Assembly: GCA_040902535.1 (NCBI GenBank)
Contig: JBBDXD010000014.1
Location: forward strand, 42,111 to 106,110
Direction of reading: 5' to 3'
From: Dehalococcoidia bacterium
GTDB taxonomy: Bacteria; Chloroflexota; Dehalococcoidia; DSTF01; JACRBR01
DNA length: 64,000 bases
The position numbers were made by a program, and so were the translations under genes. This document shows, one piece after another, positions 15,376 through 24,309 of this stretch (position 1 is the stretch's first letter; every line of letters starts with the position of its first letter). Below the pieces are notes generated by a model, which was not told the origin of the DNA, searched no databases, and saw nothing but the letters and a program-made list of their open reading frames with translations.

Positions 15376-16269
15376 TCACGTCACTGCAGCGAGCCATCCG
15401 ACGGCAATGACCACGGAGGCTATGCCGATGCCGCCGAAGCCAATCTGAAGCGCGAAGTCATCCCTGCGGACGGCGTAGATGGCGATTGCGCCCGCAAGGC
15501 AAATGGCGCCAGACCCGGCGGCAGGCGCGTACACGGCCAGCTCATAGTCGAGCAGCGGTACGAGCGCGACGCTGATCAGCAGCGCCAGCGCAAACGACGA
15601 CCACCCGATCGCTGCAGAGCGAGTGGCCCCAAGCCGGTGAGCCAGCCCGCGCACGCCGAAGCGCGCGTCCTCGCGGAGGTCCGGGAGCGTGTTCGCCAGG
15701 TGCAGCGCCAGTCCGATGAGCGCGCCGAGCGGCGCCAACCACAACAGCGAATTCTCCCATTCGCCGAGCGTCACCCACACCCAGATCGGCAGCGTCGGGA
15801 TGGCGACCATGAATGGGACCGCGCTGAACATCGAACGCTTGAGCCGGACGTCGTAGGCCAGGCCGCATGACAGACCCAGCATCGCAAGCGCGAAGCTCGC
15901 GACGCCGAGCGTGATGCCAAGGATCGCCGTTGCGGCGACGAGCGCGATCAGGAGCGCGGTGGCCATCTCCGGCCGGATGACGCCGGCGACGAGCGGCTTC
16001 CATGGCTTGGTGCGCGCGTCCAGCTCGCGGTCGAACAGGTCGTTCGTGGTGCCGATCGCACTTTGCGCAAAGAGCATGAGCAGCATCATTCGGACCAGGC
16101 GCGACGCATCGGGTGCTCCGTCTGCGGCGACGAAGGCGAGGCCTGCCGTCGCCGCGACGTTCAGCAGCGTTGGGAATGGGTGGATGATGCGCAACGCCTG
16201 CACGGGGCGCCGCGGTGCTTCGACAGCCCCCGGCCCCGTCCGCGCCATCGGCGCCGCCTGCGGCTTCAT
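15376..16269 (-). CDS. UbiA-family prenyltransferase
   Basis: 297 aa polytopic membrane protein. The first Asp-rich motif NDLFDRELD (residues 76-84, NDxxDxxxD) binds the prenyl diphosphate through Mg; the second is LPDLREDARFG. Eight or nine hydrophobic segments follow the UbiA pattern. It attaches a prenyl chain to an aromatic or other acceptor (quinone, heme O or lipid synthesis); which one cannot be decided, since no other pathway gene is near. The start is ATG 16269, with a GAGAGGCGGA stretch upstream; the longer frame runs into the intergenic region. Confidence 0.85.
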   Translation of the reverse strand: MKPQAAPMARTGPGAVEAPRRPVQALRIIHPFPTLLNVAATAGLAFVAADGAPDASRLVRMMLLMLFAQSAIGTTNDLFDRELDARTKPWKPLVAGVIRPEMATALLIALVAATAILGITLGVASFALAMLGLSCGLAYDVRLKRSMFSAVPFMVAIPTLPIWVWVTLGEWENSLLWLAPLGALIGLALHLANTLPDLREDARFGVRGLAHRLGATRSAAIGWSSFALALLISVALVPLLDYELAVYAPAAGSGAICLAGAIAIYAVRRDDFALQIGFGGIGIASVVIAVGWLAAVT

Positions 16270-16374
16270 CGGCGTTCCGCCTCTCTCGGTGTCGATAATA
16301 CTCCCGCCCGCGAGCGGCAGGCAGCATGGAGGACGAATTGTGCCCCTTTGTGATGCCTGCTTCACACGGCGTGC

Positions 16375-16404
16375 TTGACAGGTCGGACGATCCCGCAATA
16401 TGTT
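16375..16404 (+). promoter_or_regulatory. Sigma70-type promoter of the attenuator leader
   Basis: TTGACA (16375-16380, perfect -35) and TATGTT (16399-16404, -10) with 18 nt between. Transcription should start near 16411, giving about 290 nt of leader before the phosphoribosyltransferase gene. Confidence 0.75.
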
Positions 16405-16463
16405 AGAAAGTGCCCGATCCGGACGGGCGCACATGAGCACTGAATGGACCAAGGAGGTGCTTC

Positions 16464-16508
16464 ATGAACAACCGCATCCGTTGGGGTGTTTGGCAAGTTG
16501 ACTGGTGA
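16464..16508 (+). CDS. Trp-containing leader peptide (14 aa)
   Basis: A 14-codon frame, MNNRIRWGVWQVDW, with an excellent ribosome site (AAGGAGG at 16451-16457, 6 nt before the ATG). Three of 14 codons are Trp and two are Arg. A hairpin (GCCCTG 16509-16514 with CAGGGC 16528-16533) begins directly at the stop codon, and a terminator lies further on. This is the layout of a translation-controlled attenuator, so ribosome stalling at Trp codons may decide transcription of the gene below. It was found by reading the region and is inference. Confidence 0.6.
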   Translation: MNNRIRWGVWQVDW

Positions 16509-16660
16509 GCCCTGTCTTCACAATGGGCAGGGCGCGCCGACAAGGCAGGCTCCAAGAACATTCGCTGGCATACGGGACTTCTGATGAAGCTAAATCCCAG
16601 CCGTGATGGGGGTTTCCTATCATGGGGTCTGCCAAAGACACAAGACTACATAGTCGATGA
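16509..16660 (+). promoter_or_regulatory. Structured attenuator leader RNA
   Basis: Between the leader-peptide stop and the terminator. It holds the hairpin at 16509-16533, an AT-richer stretch, and CCC/GGG segments near 16590-16625 that can pair in more than one way. No T-box (AGGGTGG), PyrR, SAM or cobalamin signature was found. Probably the antiterminator part of the attenuator. Confidence 0.45.
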
Positions 16661-16694
16661 AAAAGGCTTTCCCGATCGGAAGGCCTTTTCATTT
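16661..16694 (+). terminator. Rho-independent terminator just before the phosphoribosyltransferase gene
   Basis: A 12-bp stem (16661-16672 with 16678-16689, one G-T wobble, 5-nt loop) followed by a T-rich end (TTTTCATTT). It sits 6 nt before the start codon at 16700, so it must be bypassed for expression of that gene, as in attenuation. Confidence 0.8.
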
Positions 16695-16699
16695 GCCCC

Positions 16700-17350
16700 A
16701 TGAGCGACGAAGCGCTTTCCAACCAGTCCAACCTCTGGCTTGCCGATACGCTCTGGCGCCTCGGTGCCGTGCAGTTTGGCGACTTCACGCTCGGCCGCAC
16801 GACGGTCAATTCGCCGATTTACGTGAACCTGCGGCTGCTGATTGCGCATCCGACGGCGCTGCAGAAAGCCGCGCACATCCTGCAGCACGAAATCATGGCG
16901 CTGCAGGCGATGCGCCATCCGCAGATCGACGAGTTCGACGTGGTCTGCGGCGTGCCATTCGGCGGTATGACCATCGGACAGGCCTATTCGCTGGCATCAA
17001 AGGTGCCGCTGATCTACCTGCACCCTCACAAGGACGACCTGGAGTTCGACGTCGAGGGGATTTACCACCCGAGCCAGACCGCGCTCATCATGGACGACCT
17101 CATCACCGGCGGCGGCAGCGTCCTCGTTACGGCTAATCGGCTACGCGACGAGGGGCTGTTCGTTCGGGACGCCGTCGTGCTCTTCGACCGGCAGTCGGGG
17201 GGCCGCTCAAAGCTCGAAGAACTCGGCATCCGCCTCGTGTCCGTCCTCACCCTCGACGTCCTGCTGACCTACCTGCGCTCGAGCGGGAAGATCGGCGACG
17301 ACTGGTATCGCAAGAGCATGGCGTACCTCGAAGCGACGCGCGAAGGGTAG
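16700..17350 (+). CDS. Type I phosphoribosyltransferase, orotate PRTase-like
   Basis: 216 aa. The N-terminus (LGAVQFGDFTLGRTTVNSPIYVNLR) follows the orotate phosphoribosyltransferase pattern of GxFxLxSGxxSxxYxxxR, but the SG is replaced. The PRPP loop is ALIMDDLITGGGSV (DD plus TGGG). It would join a base to PRPP; orotate is the best guess, and the deviations leave room for another base. There is no Shine-Dalgarno before ATG 16700; the terminator hairpin occupies that space. Regulation by a Trp-rich leader is unexpected for a pyrimidine gene. Confidence 0.75.
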   Translation: MSDEALSNQSNLWLADTLWRLGAVQFGDFTLGRTTVNSPIYVNLRLLIAHPTALQKAAHILQHEIMALQAMRHPQIDEFDVVCGVPFGGMTIGQAYSLASKVPLIYLHPHKDDLEFDVEGIYHPSQTALIMDDLITGGGSVLVTANRLRDEGLFVRDAVVLFDRQSGGRSKLEELGIRLVSVLTLDVLLTYLRSSGKIGDDWYRKSMAYLEATREG

Positions 17351-17380
17351 GGGTGCATGGGGCAGGAGGCGGGTGTCGGG

Positions 17381-17608
17381 CTAGAGGAGCCTTCGTATCG
17401 GCTTGCGGCCCGGCCTGGGGTCGTAGTTCGACTTGAACATCTCAAGCTTGTCCCGTTCGATCAGGTACTTGCCTGCGAAGAGAACCGCGGGCACCTTCTT
17501 CTGCTTAATCAGGCGGCGCAGGCTCTGAGGGTGGATCCCCAGCGTGCGCGCCGCCTCCACGAGGTCCAGATAGTTCTCGAACGGGCTGGTGACCATCCGC
17601 GGCCCCAC
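17381..17608 (-). CDS. Small helix-turn-helix DNA-binding protein (excisionase/MerR-like)
   Basis: 75 aa from GTG 17608, or 71 aa from ATG 17596. The segment LVEAARTLGIHPQSLRRLIKQ plus KYLIERDKLEMF is the winged helix-turn-helix of the excisionase/HTH_17 family. The basic C-terminus (RPGRKPIRRLL) would help DNA binding. No integrase is next to it, so it is likely a chromosomal regulator rather than a phage excisionase. Confidence 0.7.
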   Translation of the reverse strand: MGPRMVTSPFENYLDLVEAARTLGIHPQSLRRLIKQKKVPAVLFAGKYLIERDKLEMFKSNYDPRPGRKPIRRLL

Positions 17609-17694
17609 TACTAATCCGCTATATCAGATGACCGATTGTAACATGAAGTGTCAAGCGAGGGAAGCGCGCAGCACGGGCGGTTTCGCGGTCTATG

Positions 17695-18174
17695 TCAACG
17701 GCGGAATGGCCATAAGCCCCGCCGTTTGGTGTCTGCCGCAGGCAACGAATCCGGTGCGCGCTCGGGTGATGGTCGCAAAGCCCGCTCGATCCGCCGGTGC
17801 AGCATCATCATCGACTCAGCGACCTCCAGCGCGGCCTCCGGCTCCGGCGCGATCTCCGGGAAGATGTCTCGCGCCGTCTCCGTAAATCGTCCGACCGTGC
17901 TCTCGGCGCCGCTACGCATATGGTAGAGGCGCAACTCGTTGACCGAGCCGTAGATGGCGGACAGCAGACGCTCTACCTGGTAGTCGTCGACTTCGATGAC
18001 GGCGGCGTCCTGAAGGAGTTGATTGCCAAGCGCGAGCTTCACCTCACGCAGGCCATGTTCGAGGGGTTGCTTCGTCGCGGGATCTAGCTCCGAACCAGGT
18101 CTGCCCAGGTGATAGACGAGCGCCAGAAATACCAGCTTGGGTTCGTCGTGAGTGAGCTTCAGGGCGATAGTCAC
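17695..18174 (-). CDS. Hypothetical alpha-helical protein
   Basis: 159 aa, mostly helical, no signal peptide, not recognised. Hydrophobic N-terminal helices (LVFLALVYHLG), an acidic middle and a basic tail ending RRGLWPFRR. It starts at GTG 18174, with a TACAAT box 6 nt upstream and no ribosome site, which supports the start. It stands alone between the HTH gene and the COX24 microprotein, same strand. Confidence 0.6.
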   Translation of the reverse strand: MTIALKLTHDEPKLVFLALVYHLGRPGSELDPATKQPLEHGLREVKLALGNQLLQDAAVIEVDDYQVERLLSAIYGSVNELRLYHMRSGAESTVGRFTETARDIFPEIAPEPEAALEVAESMMMLHRRIERALRPSPERAPDSLPAADTKRRGLWPFRR

Positions 18175-18180
18175 CCAGTC

Positions 18181-18186
18181 ATTGTA
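18181..18186 (-). promoter_or_regulatory. -10 box TACAAT for a leaderless hypothetical gene
   Basis: On the minus strand TACAAT ends 6 nt before the GTG at 18174. No -35 is evident. Confidence 0.45.
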
Positions 18187-18203
18187 ATGGCGGACGCTCG
18201 GCG

Positions 18204-18239
18204 AAACGAAAAGAGAGGCCCCGGAACGAGACCTCTCTT
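18204..18239 (-). terminator. Terminator of the COX24-type microprotein gene
   Basis: On the minus strand AAGAGAGG (18239-18232) pairs with CCTCTCTT (18218-18211), followed by TTTTCGTTT. It lies about 30 nt after the microprotein stop. Confidence 0.8.
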
Positions 18240-18268
18240 CGAAAAACCCTACAGCGCGGCGCGCTGAG

Positions 18269-18364
18269 CTACTTGTGCTTGCGCTGCCAGCGCGTCTTCT
18301 TCAGCATCTTGCGGTGCTTGTGCTTGCGCATCTTCTTACGGCGCTTTTTCACAACAGAGCTCAT
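18269..18364 (-). CDS. AURKAIP1/COX24-domain ribosomal microprotein (bS22-like)
   Basis: 31 aa, almost all basic: MSSVVKKRRKKMRKHKH is followed by RKMLKKTRW. This matches the short AURKAIP1/COX24-domain proteins of Actinobacteria and Chloroflexota, related to mitoribosomal mS38; the mycobacterial counterpart bS22 sits on the small ribosomal subunit. The start is ATG 18364, with AGGAGGAG upstream. A longer frame to 18532 would only add non-homologous sequence. A strong terminator follows. It is divergent from the S1 gene, so both may share the control region 18365-18586. Confidence 0.85.
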   Translation of the reverse strand: MSSVVKKRRKKMRKHKHRKMLKKTRWQRKHK

Positions 18365-18586
18365 AGGCGCTCTCCTCCTCTCGAAGAGTTGGCGCGAAGC
18401 CGATGGAACAGCGATTCGGGCCGGGCGAGAGTATATCGGAGCGAGCGCTTGCGCACGAGGGTTCGCTTCCGCGCGTAGATGAAGCTGTGATAAACTCAGG
18501 TCAAGGCCGACCGGTGCGACACTCCGGGCCATGGTAGCCGGAGCGCTGCACGGGGCGGCTCATTTTGTTAGGGAGGACGCACATCG

Positions 18587-20224
18587 TTGACGGAATTGAG
18601 TAGTGGTGAAGTCGCCGATCCGGAGGTAGCCGCCTCCGACGAAGACTTCACGATGCAAAGCTGGCTGGACTCGCAGACCGACTTCCGGACGCTCCGCCGC
18701 GGAGAGGTCGTCGAGGGGACGATCATGGGCATCCAGCGTGATGGCGTGCTCGTCGATCTCGGCGCAAAGTCGGAGGGCGTGATCCCGCCGCACGAAATGC
18801 ACTCCCTTGGCGCTGATCCGCTCAGCAAGGTGCAGGTCGATGAGAAGATCCTGGTCTACGTCATGCAGCCTGAGGCGGACCAGGGACAGATCATGCTTTC
18901 GGTGGACCGCGCCCGCGGCGAGCGCGGCTGGCGCGTGCTGCAACAGCGGTACGAAGAAGGCGAAGCGTTCGAGGCGGAAGTGACCGGCTCGAACAAGGGC
19001 GGCCTGCTCGTAAACGTCGAGGGCGTGCACGCGTTTGTCCCGTTGTCGCAAGTTGTCGGCGTGCGCCCGGATCAGGAGGGTGAGGGCGGACTGTCGTCGG
19101 TCGTTGGCAAGCAGTTGCGGCTGAAGGTGATCGAGATCAATCGCCGCCGCAACCGCGTGATTCTTTCTGAGCGCGCGGCGCTGCAAGAATGGCGGTCCCA
19201 GCAAAAGGATCGGCTGCTCTCGGAACTCAAGGAAGGCGAAATTCGCAAGGGCCGCGTCTCGAGCGTGCGGAGCTTCGGTGTGTTCATCGACCTCGGCGGC
19301 GCCGACGGCCTGGCGCATCTCAGCGAAGTCTCGTGGGATCGCAACCGGTCGCCGGAGGACATGTACAAGATCGGCGACGAAGTCGACGTATACGTGATGA
19401 AGGTCGACCCCGATACGAAGAAGATCGCCTTGAGCCTGCGTCGCGCGCAGCCTCAAGCGTGGGATGACATCGTCGACAAGTACGAGGTCGGTCGCGTCGT
19501 GCCGGGCATGGTGACCAAGCTGGTGACGTTCGGCGCATTTGCACGCATCGAGGGGCCCGTCGAGGGGCTGATCCACGTCTCGGAACTCGTCGACCGGCGC
19601 ATCCAGCACCCGAAGGAAGTCGTGCGCGAGGGCGATCTGCTGCCATTGAAGATCGTGCGGATCGAGCGCGACCGGCATCGGCTCGGGCTGAGCCTGCGCG
19701 AAGCGCGCGAAGAAGGCGAGCGCATGGGCTTCCGGTTCACGGACGCCGGCGAGGTTATCGAAGTACCAGAGGACGTGCGCAGAGAGTTCGAAGAACGAGA
19801 AGGCGTAGCGATTCCGCAGCGGTCGCCGGAGGAGATTCGGAGCGCGCTCGCGGAGAACGCCGAGCCGGCGGGCGTCACGACAGCCGACGACGAAGTGTCA
19901 GCGACGGCAGCGCCGGAGACGCCGGCAGCCCCCCCGCCGCCGGTGGAAGAAGAAGCGCCTTCGACGGCAATGGCGGAAGCGTTCAAAGCGGCCAGCGCTG
20001 CGGTCGACGCAGACGACACCGACGCAACGGCGGAGCCAGTAAGCACGGCGGCGTCGACCGAACCAACGGAAGCGACGCCCGCGGATGCGACGGAGGCTGT
20101 CGACGACGCAGGTGCTGCCGACATACCGTCGGCTGCTGCTGATGCCGGCGAGCAAGAGCCGGCCGCCGCCGACACCAGCACCGCCGCCACACCCGTGACG
20201 GAAGAGACAGACAAAACCGAATAG
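18587..20224 (+). CDS. rpsA: 30S ribosomal protein S1
   Basis: 545 aa. Four S1 RNA-binding domains at about residues 38-107, 125-195, 213-283 and 300-370, each with the GxVxxxxxxGxxVxL pattern (for example KGRVSSVRSFGVFIDLGG). Residues of about 400-545 form a low-complexity Ala/Thr/Glu/Pro/Asp tail without structure. S1 binds mRNA and brings it to the 30S subunit. The start is TTG 18587 with AGGGAGGA upstream; the next ATG (18651) would be only 21 codons further. Four-domain S1 is usual outside proteobacteria (which have six). Confidence 0.92.
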   Translation: MTELSSGEVADPEVAASDEDFTMQSWLDSQTDFRTLRRGEVVEGTIMGIQRDGVLVDLGAKSEGVIPPHEMHSLGADPLSKVQVDEKILVYVMQPEADQGQIMLSVDRARGERGWRVLQQRYEEGEAFEAEVTGSNKGGLLVNVEGVHAFVPLSQVVGVRPDQEGEGGLSSVVGKQLRLKVIEINRRRNRVILSERAALQEWRSQQKDRLLSELKEGEIRKGRVSSVRSFGVFIDLGGADGLAHLSEVSWDRNRSPEDMYKIGDEVDVYVMKVDPDTKKIALSLRRAQPQAWDDIVDKYEVGRVVPGMVTKLVTFGAFARIEGPVEGLIHVSELVDRRIQHPKEVVREGDLLPLKIVRIERDRHRLGLSLREAREEGERMGFRFTDAGEVIEVPEDVRREFEEREGVAIPQRSPEEIRSALAENAEPAGVTTADDEVSATAAPETPAAPPPPVEEEAPSTAMAEAFKAASAAVDADDTDATAEPVSTAASTEPTEATPADATEAVDDAGAADIPSAAADAGEQEPAAADTSTAATPVTEETDKTE

Positions 20225-20255
20225 CGCGCGCAACGCGAAGTGAGCCCGACGGATC

Positions 20256-20275
20256 CGGGCCGCGGGTGCGGCCCG
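20256..20275 (+). terminator. Hairpin after rpsA
   Basis: Perfect 8-bp stem CGGGCCGC/GCGGCCCG with a GGGT loop, 32 nt after the S1 stop. There is no T tract, so it may act as a weak terminator or 3' stabiliser. Confidence 0.5.
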
Positions 20276-20370
20276 ACGGAGATAAGGGGATCGCCGGTCG
20301 AGACGCATCTGTAAGAGTCCGAAGACCGATGTACGTACCGGCCCGCGAGCCGATCGCAACATCGTCCTAC

Positions 20371-20399
20371 TAGACTCGCCGCTTCCGTTGTGCTAGAAT
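20371..20399 (+). promoter_or_regulatory. Promoter of clpC
   Basis: TAGACT (20371-20376) and TAGAAT (20394-20399), spaced by 17 nt, about 40 nt before the clpC start. Confidence 0.6.
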
Positions 20400-20439
20400 C
20401 GATAGGCAAGGTTAGCAATTATATGGTTGGAGCGGAGCG

Positions 20440-22914
20440 ATGGCTGACCGGTTCGATAAATTCACAGAACGCGCCCGCAGAGTCCTCACCCTGGCCCAGG
20501 AAGAGGCTCAGCGGTTCAATCACAACTACATCGGCACGGAGCACCTGCTCCTCGGCCTCGTCCGTGAGGGCGATGGCGTTGCCGCCAAGGTATTGGCCAA
20601 CCTCGGCGTTGAACTCAACAAGGTCCGTTCGGCGGTCGAGTTCATCATCGGCCGCGGCGACCGAGCTGTGCTCGGCGAGATCGGCCTGACGCCGCGCGCG
20701 AAAAAGGTCATCGAGTTAGCGGTCGATGAGGCGCGGCGCTTGAATCACCACTACATCGGCACAGAACACCTGTTGCTTGGTCTTGTCCGCGAGGGTGAAG
20801 GCATCGCGGCGGGCGTGCTCGAAAGCCTCGGCGTGAACCTGGAGCGCGTGCGCGCGGAGACGACGCGCATTCTCTCGCAGAGCATGCCGCAGAGCGCCGG
20901 CGCCGGCGCGCGGTCATCGACCCGCACGCCGACGGTCGATCAGCTTGGCATGGACCTGACGCAGGCGGCACGCGCGGGCAAGCTCGACCCGGTGATCGGA
21001 CGCAGCAAGGAGATCGAGCGCGTCATCCAGATCCTGTCGCGCCGCACCAAGAACAACCCCGTACTCATCGGCGAGCCCGGCGTTGGCAAGACCGCTATCG
21101 CCGAGGGGCTTGCGCACCGCATCGTCGCCGGCGACGTGCCGGAAACGCTGCAAGGCAAGCGCCTGCTCACGCTCGACATTGGATCGCTCGTCGCGGGCAC
21201 GAAGTACCGTGGTGAGTTCGAAGAGCGCCTGAAGAAAGTCATCGAAGAGATCAAGTCGAGCGGCAACTGCGTGCTTTTCGTCGATGAGCTGCACATGCTT
21301 GTCGGCGCGGGCGCGGCGGAGGGTGCGGTCGATGCGGCGAACATCCTGAAGCCATCGCTTGCACGCGGTGAGCTCCAGTGCGTCGGCGCGACAACGCTCG
21401 ACGAGTACCGCAAGCACATCGAACGCGATGCTGCGCTCGAGCGCCGCTTCCAGCCGATCGTCGTCGAGGAGCCGACCGTCGAAGAGACGATCGAGATCCT
21501 CAAGGGCGTGAAGGGAAACTACGAAGAGCACCACAAGCTGACAATTTCCGACGAAGCGTTGAAGGTCGCGGCGGAACTGGCATCGCGCTACGTCGCGGAC
21601 CGCTTCCTGCCCGATAAGGCCATCGACCTCGTCGATGAAGCATCGAGCCGCGTGCGCATCCGGCGCTCCGCGACGCCGCCCTCACTGAAGGAAGCGTCGC
21701 GCGGGCTCGAGTCGCTGCGTCGCGAGAAGGACGCGGCGATCTCATCGCAACAGTACGAGTACGCAGCGGAGCTGCGCGATCGCGAGGTCAAACTCCAGGA
21801 GAAGATCGAGTCGATGGAGGAAGGACTCGAGGTCGCGCGCGAGGGCGAAAAGCCCGTCGTGACCGAAGAGGACATCGCCGAAGTCGTCAGCATGTGGACC
21901 GGCATTCCCGTCGCGCGCATCGCGAGCGAGGAGTCCGCACGGCTGCTGCAGATGGAAGACGTGCTGCACAGCCGCGTGATCGGCCAGGACGAAGCGATCA
22001 CGGCGATCGCGAAGTCCGTGCGGCGCTCACGCGCCGGCCTGAAGGATCCGAAGCGCCCGATCGGCGTCTTCATGTTCCTGGGCCCGACCGGCGTCGGCAA
22101 GACGTACCTGCCGCGCGTGCTCGCGGAGTTCATGTTCGGCAGCGAAGACTCGATGATCAAGCTCGACATGAGCGAGTTCATGGAGAAGCACAACGTCTCG
22201 CGGCTGGTCGGTGCGCCTCCCGGCTATATCGGTTACGACGACGGCGGGCAGCTCACGGACACCGTGCGGCGCAAGTCCTATTGCTTGATCCTGCTCGACG
22301 AGATCGAGAAGGCACACCCCGACGTCTACAACATGCTGCTGCAGATTTTCGATGACGGGCACCTGACCGACGCGAAGGGCCGGCGGGTCGATTTCCGGAA
22401 CACGATCATCATCATGACGAGCAACGTCGGGTCGGACTTGATCCGCCGTGAAGGCAACCTGGGATTCAGCGTCCAAAAGGACGAGGTGAAAACGGCGGAG
22501 CAGCAGTACTCGAGGATGAAGGACAAGGTGCTCGAAGAGCTGAAGCGCGTCTTCCGCCCGGAGTTCTTGAACCGCATCGACCAGCAGGTGGTGTTCCACA
22601 CGCTGAGCAAGGAGCACATCCGCAGCATCGTGGAGCTGGATTTGAAGGACCTCGAGAAGCAGCTCATCCTCAAGGGCGTGGCGCTCGAGATGTCGGGCGC
22701 CGCGAAGGATTGGCTCGGCGAGAAGGGCTACGACCACGTGTTCGGCGCCCGGCCGCTGCGCCGCGTGATTCAGAACGAACTGGAGGACCGCCTTTCGGAG
22801 GCGCTGCTCCAGGAGCGCTTCGGCCCCGGCGACACGGTGTTCATCGATGTCCAGGGCGAGGACCTCGTCATGGAGAAGAAGGAGCCAGAGCCCGCAGAGC
22901 CGGCGCTGACGTAA
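20440..22914 (+). CDS. clpC: ATP-dependent Clp protease ATP-binding subunit ClpC
   Basis: 824 aa Hsp100 unfoldase. N-domain double repeat (about 1-145, two copies of the [18 protein letters not shown] pattern), AAA domain D1 with Walker A GEPGVGKT (about 211), a UVR-type coiled middle near 425, and D2 with Walker A GPTGVGKT (about 549) and Walker [11 protein letters not shown]. ClpC unfolds proteins for ClpP and is the general quality-control machine in Gram-positive-like bacteria. The VGDGxT-type proteins of ClpB lack the UVR. GGAGCGGAG precedes ATG 20440. No mcsA, mcsB or ctsR is adjacent, unlike in Firmicutes. Confidence 0.96.
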   Translation: MADRFDKFTERARRVLTLAQEEAQRFNHNYIGTEHLLLGLVREGDGVAAKVLANLGVELNKVRSAVEFIIGRGDRAVLGEIGLTPRAKKVIELAVDEARRLNHHYIGTEHLLLGLVREGEGIAAGVLESLGVNLERVRAETTRILSQSMPQSAGAGARSSTRTPTVDQLGMDLTQAARAGKLDPVIGRSKEIERVIQILSRRTKNNPVLIGEPGVGKTAIAEGLAHRIVAGDVPETLQGKRLLTLDIGSLVAGTKYRGEFEERLKKVIEEIKSSGNCVLFVDELHMLVGAGAAEGAVDAANILKPSLARGELQCVGATTLDEYRKHIERDAALERRFQPIVVEEPTVEETIEILKGVKGNYEEHHKLTISDEALKVAAELASRYVADRFLPDKAIDLVDEASSRVRIRRSATPPSLKEASRGLESLRREKDAAISSQQYEYAAELRDREVKLQEKIESMEEGLEVAREGEKPVVTEEDIAEVVSMWTGIPVARIASEESARLLQMEDVLHSRVIGQDEAITAIAKSVRRSRAGLKDPKRPIGVFMFLGPTGVGKTYLPRVLAEFMFGSEDSMIKLDMSEFMEKHNVSRLVGAPPGYIGYDDGGQLTDTVRRKSYCLILLDEIEKAHPDVYNMLLQIFDDGHLTDAKGRRVDFRNTIIIMTSNVGSDLIRREGNLGFSVQKDEVKTAEQQYSRMKDKVLEELKRVFRPEFLNRIDQQVVFHTLSKEHIRSIVELDLKDLEKQLILKGVALEMSGAAKDWLGEKGYDHVFGARPLRRVIQNELEDRLSEALLQERFGPGDTVFIDVQGEDLVMEKKEPEPAEPALT

Positions 22915-22936
22915 GCCCGGCGAGACCGAATCGACA

Positions 22937-22966
22937 GAAGCCCCTCGCGGTTGCGAGGGGCTTCTT
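22937..22966 (+). terminator. Terminator of clpC
   Basis: Perfect 12-bp stem (22937-22948 with 22953-22964), GGTT loop, then TTGTCGG. It lies 22 nt after the clpC stop. Confidence 0.85.
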
Positions 22967-23004
22967 GTCGGTTACCTTTTGCGCGCTCAGGCGTTATACG
23001 AACC

Positions 23005-23526
23005 ATGAGAGCGCCCTTCTTAGCATCGCTCACGATTTTGGCGCTGGCGTCCGCCGCTCCGACATGCGTCACGTCGTCTTCGCAACGCGGTGACGCCGGG
23101 CCATGGGTGGGCGAAGTTCGCAACACTGGAAACGAGTTCGTGTCAGAATCGCTGGTGCGCGCCGAAATTGTGGATCCGAGCGGCACACACTACTCCGTCG
23201 CCGCGCCCACCTGTCCGCAACAACTCGCCCCCCGCGAGACGGCAACGTTCCAGATCTTCGGCCCGGAGGCGCACTTCGGCCTCCAACCTCCGCTGAAGGC
23301 CACCTTCGTCGCTGAGAGCTTCACCGTCGATCACGGACGGCGTACCGTAGACATCCGCCCGGAGATCATCGAACGCGATCCCGCGCGCCACTACGTTCGT
23401 GCGGCTCACGAACAATACCGACGAGGACCTCCGCGGACTTACCATTTGCGCGAACCTGCGCGCTCCCGACGGACGTCTGCTCGAAGTTGGCAATTCCTAC
23501 GTCCGGCCCAGCTCGCTCGCCCGTGA
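23005..23526 (+). CDS. N-terminal part of a frameshifted secreted protein
   Basis: From ATG 23005 the protein has a hydrophobic signal-like N-terminus with a cysteine (LALASAAPTC), then a beta-rich segment (WVGEVRNTGNEFV) of the FxLYD type that handles domain-domain contacts in surface proteins. Sense is lost after about residue 125: from about 23385 the useful frame is the next one. The rest of this open frame is Arg/His-rich shadow. It is read together with the next entry as one broken gene. Confidence 0.55.
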   Translation: MRAPFLASLTILALASAAPTCVTSSSQRGDAGPWVGEVRNTGNEFVSESLVRAEIVDPSGTHYSVAAPTCPQQLAPRETATFQIFGPEAHFGLQPPLKATFVAESFTVDHGRRTVDIRPEIIERDPARHYVRAAHEQYRRGPPRTYHLREPARSRRTSARSWQFLRPAQLARP

Positions 23527-24214
23527 CGAGAGCGTCACCGCGATTATCTACTTCAACTCGTTCCCCGCCGACGCAAACGTGGAGTTCTTTCCGCAGGCGA
23601 ACCGCGGCTGTTGCGCGGTGCCAAAGATTGATGCGCGGGACATCCGCTTCGAGTCGACGCAGATCGTCACTGGCGCATCGGGCGGGCGATTCCTGCTCGT
23701 CGCGGCGAGCGCCGTGAACACGACAGGTTTGACGTTTGACGCGTCGCAGTTCGACGCCTACGTCGAAGGATCGGCCGGCGACCGCATAGAATACGCGACC
23801 GCGGGATGCGACGGCGTGATGGGGGCGGGGGGCGAACCCGTTCCCATGACGTTCCTGCTGCCGCTTCCCGGGTCGGCCGCTTCGCCGACGCCCGTCATCT
23901 CCGGCATCGAAGGGCGGGTTGCGCAGTTCGATTACCACAGGCTCCGTACCCGCAACGTACGCCGCGACGGCAACACCGTCGGCGGGACCATCGTCAATGA
24001 CACCGACCGGCGCCTCTGGGTCTCGGGGGTCTGCTTCGTCCTTCGCGAACAGGGGGGCCAGCTGCTCGGCAGCGCCGCGACGAGCCCCCAGGTCCCGCTC
24101 GAGCCCGGCGAGTCGGTCACGCTCGAAGCGATCGTGCCGTCGACTGTTGATCCGGAAGTGGCCGAGATCATCGCTTACGGCGACGACGCTCCCCGTGTCC
24201 CTCCTCCCTCGTGA
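23399..24214 (+). CDS. C-terminal part of a frameshifted secreted protein
   Basis: 271 aa in the frame one base ahead of the previous entry. The frame is open from 23351, so the shift lies between 23351 and 23399. Two FxLYD-like modules are visible (LTNNTDEDLRGLTICANLRAPD and VNDTDRRLWVSGVCFVLREQ), showing the family. The protein has no start of its own with a ribosome site. Either the gene decayed or the assembly carries a one-base error. Nothing nearby suggests a function beyond surface or envelope. Confidence 0.6.
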   Translation: MRLTNNTDEDLRGLTICANLRAPDGRLLEVGNSYVRPSSLARDESVTAIIYFNSFPADANVEFFPQANRGCCAVPKIDARDIRFESTQIVTGASGGRFLLVAASAVNTTGLTFDASQFDAYVEGSAGDRIEYATAGCDGVMGAGGEPVPMTFLLPLPGSAASPTPVISGIEGRVAQFDYHRLRTRNVRRDGNTVGGTIVNDTDRRLWVSGVCFVLREQGGQLLGSAATSPQVPLEPGESVTLEAIVPSTVDPEVAEIIAYGDDAPRVPPPS

Positions 24215-24309
24215 AGCGCCCGTAGCACTCCATAGCGCCAGGCGTTTCCGCGGCCGACGCCGCCGGATAAGATCATCTCAGCAGCGAACACCAGCGGAAG
24301 GACACGATC

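Noticed and set aside
16509-16660. T-box, PyrR or cobalamin element before the phosphoribosyltransferase
   Set aside because: None of the core sequences (AGGGTGG, pyr consensus, B12 box) is present.
18365-18532. N-terminal extension of the COX24 microprotein
   Set aside because: It reaches into the region before S1 and has no resemblance; the internal ATG with AGGAGGAG gives the known 31-aa form.
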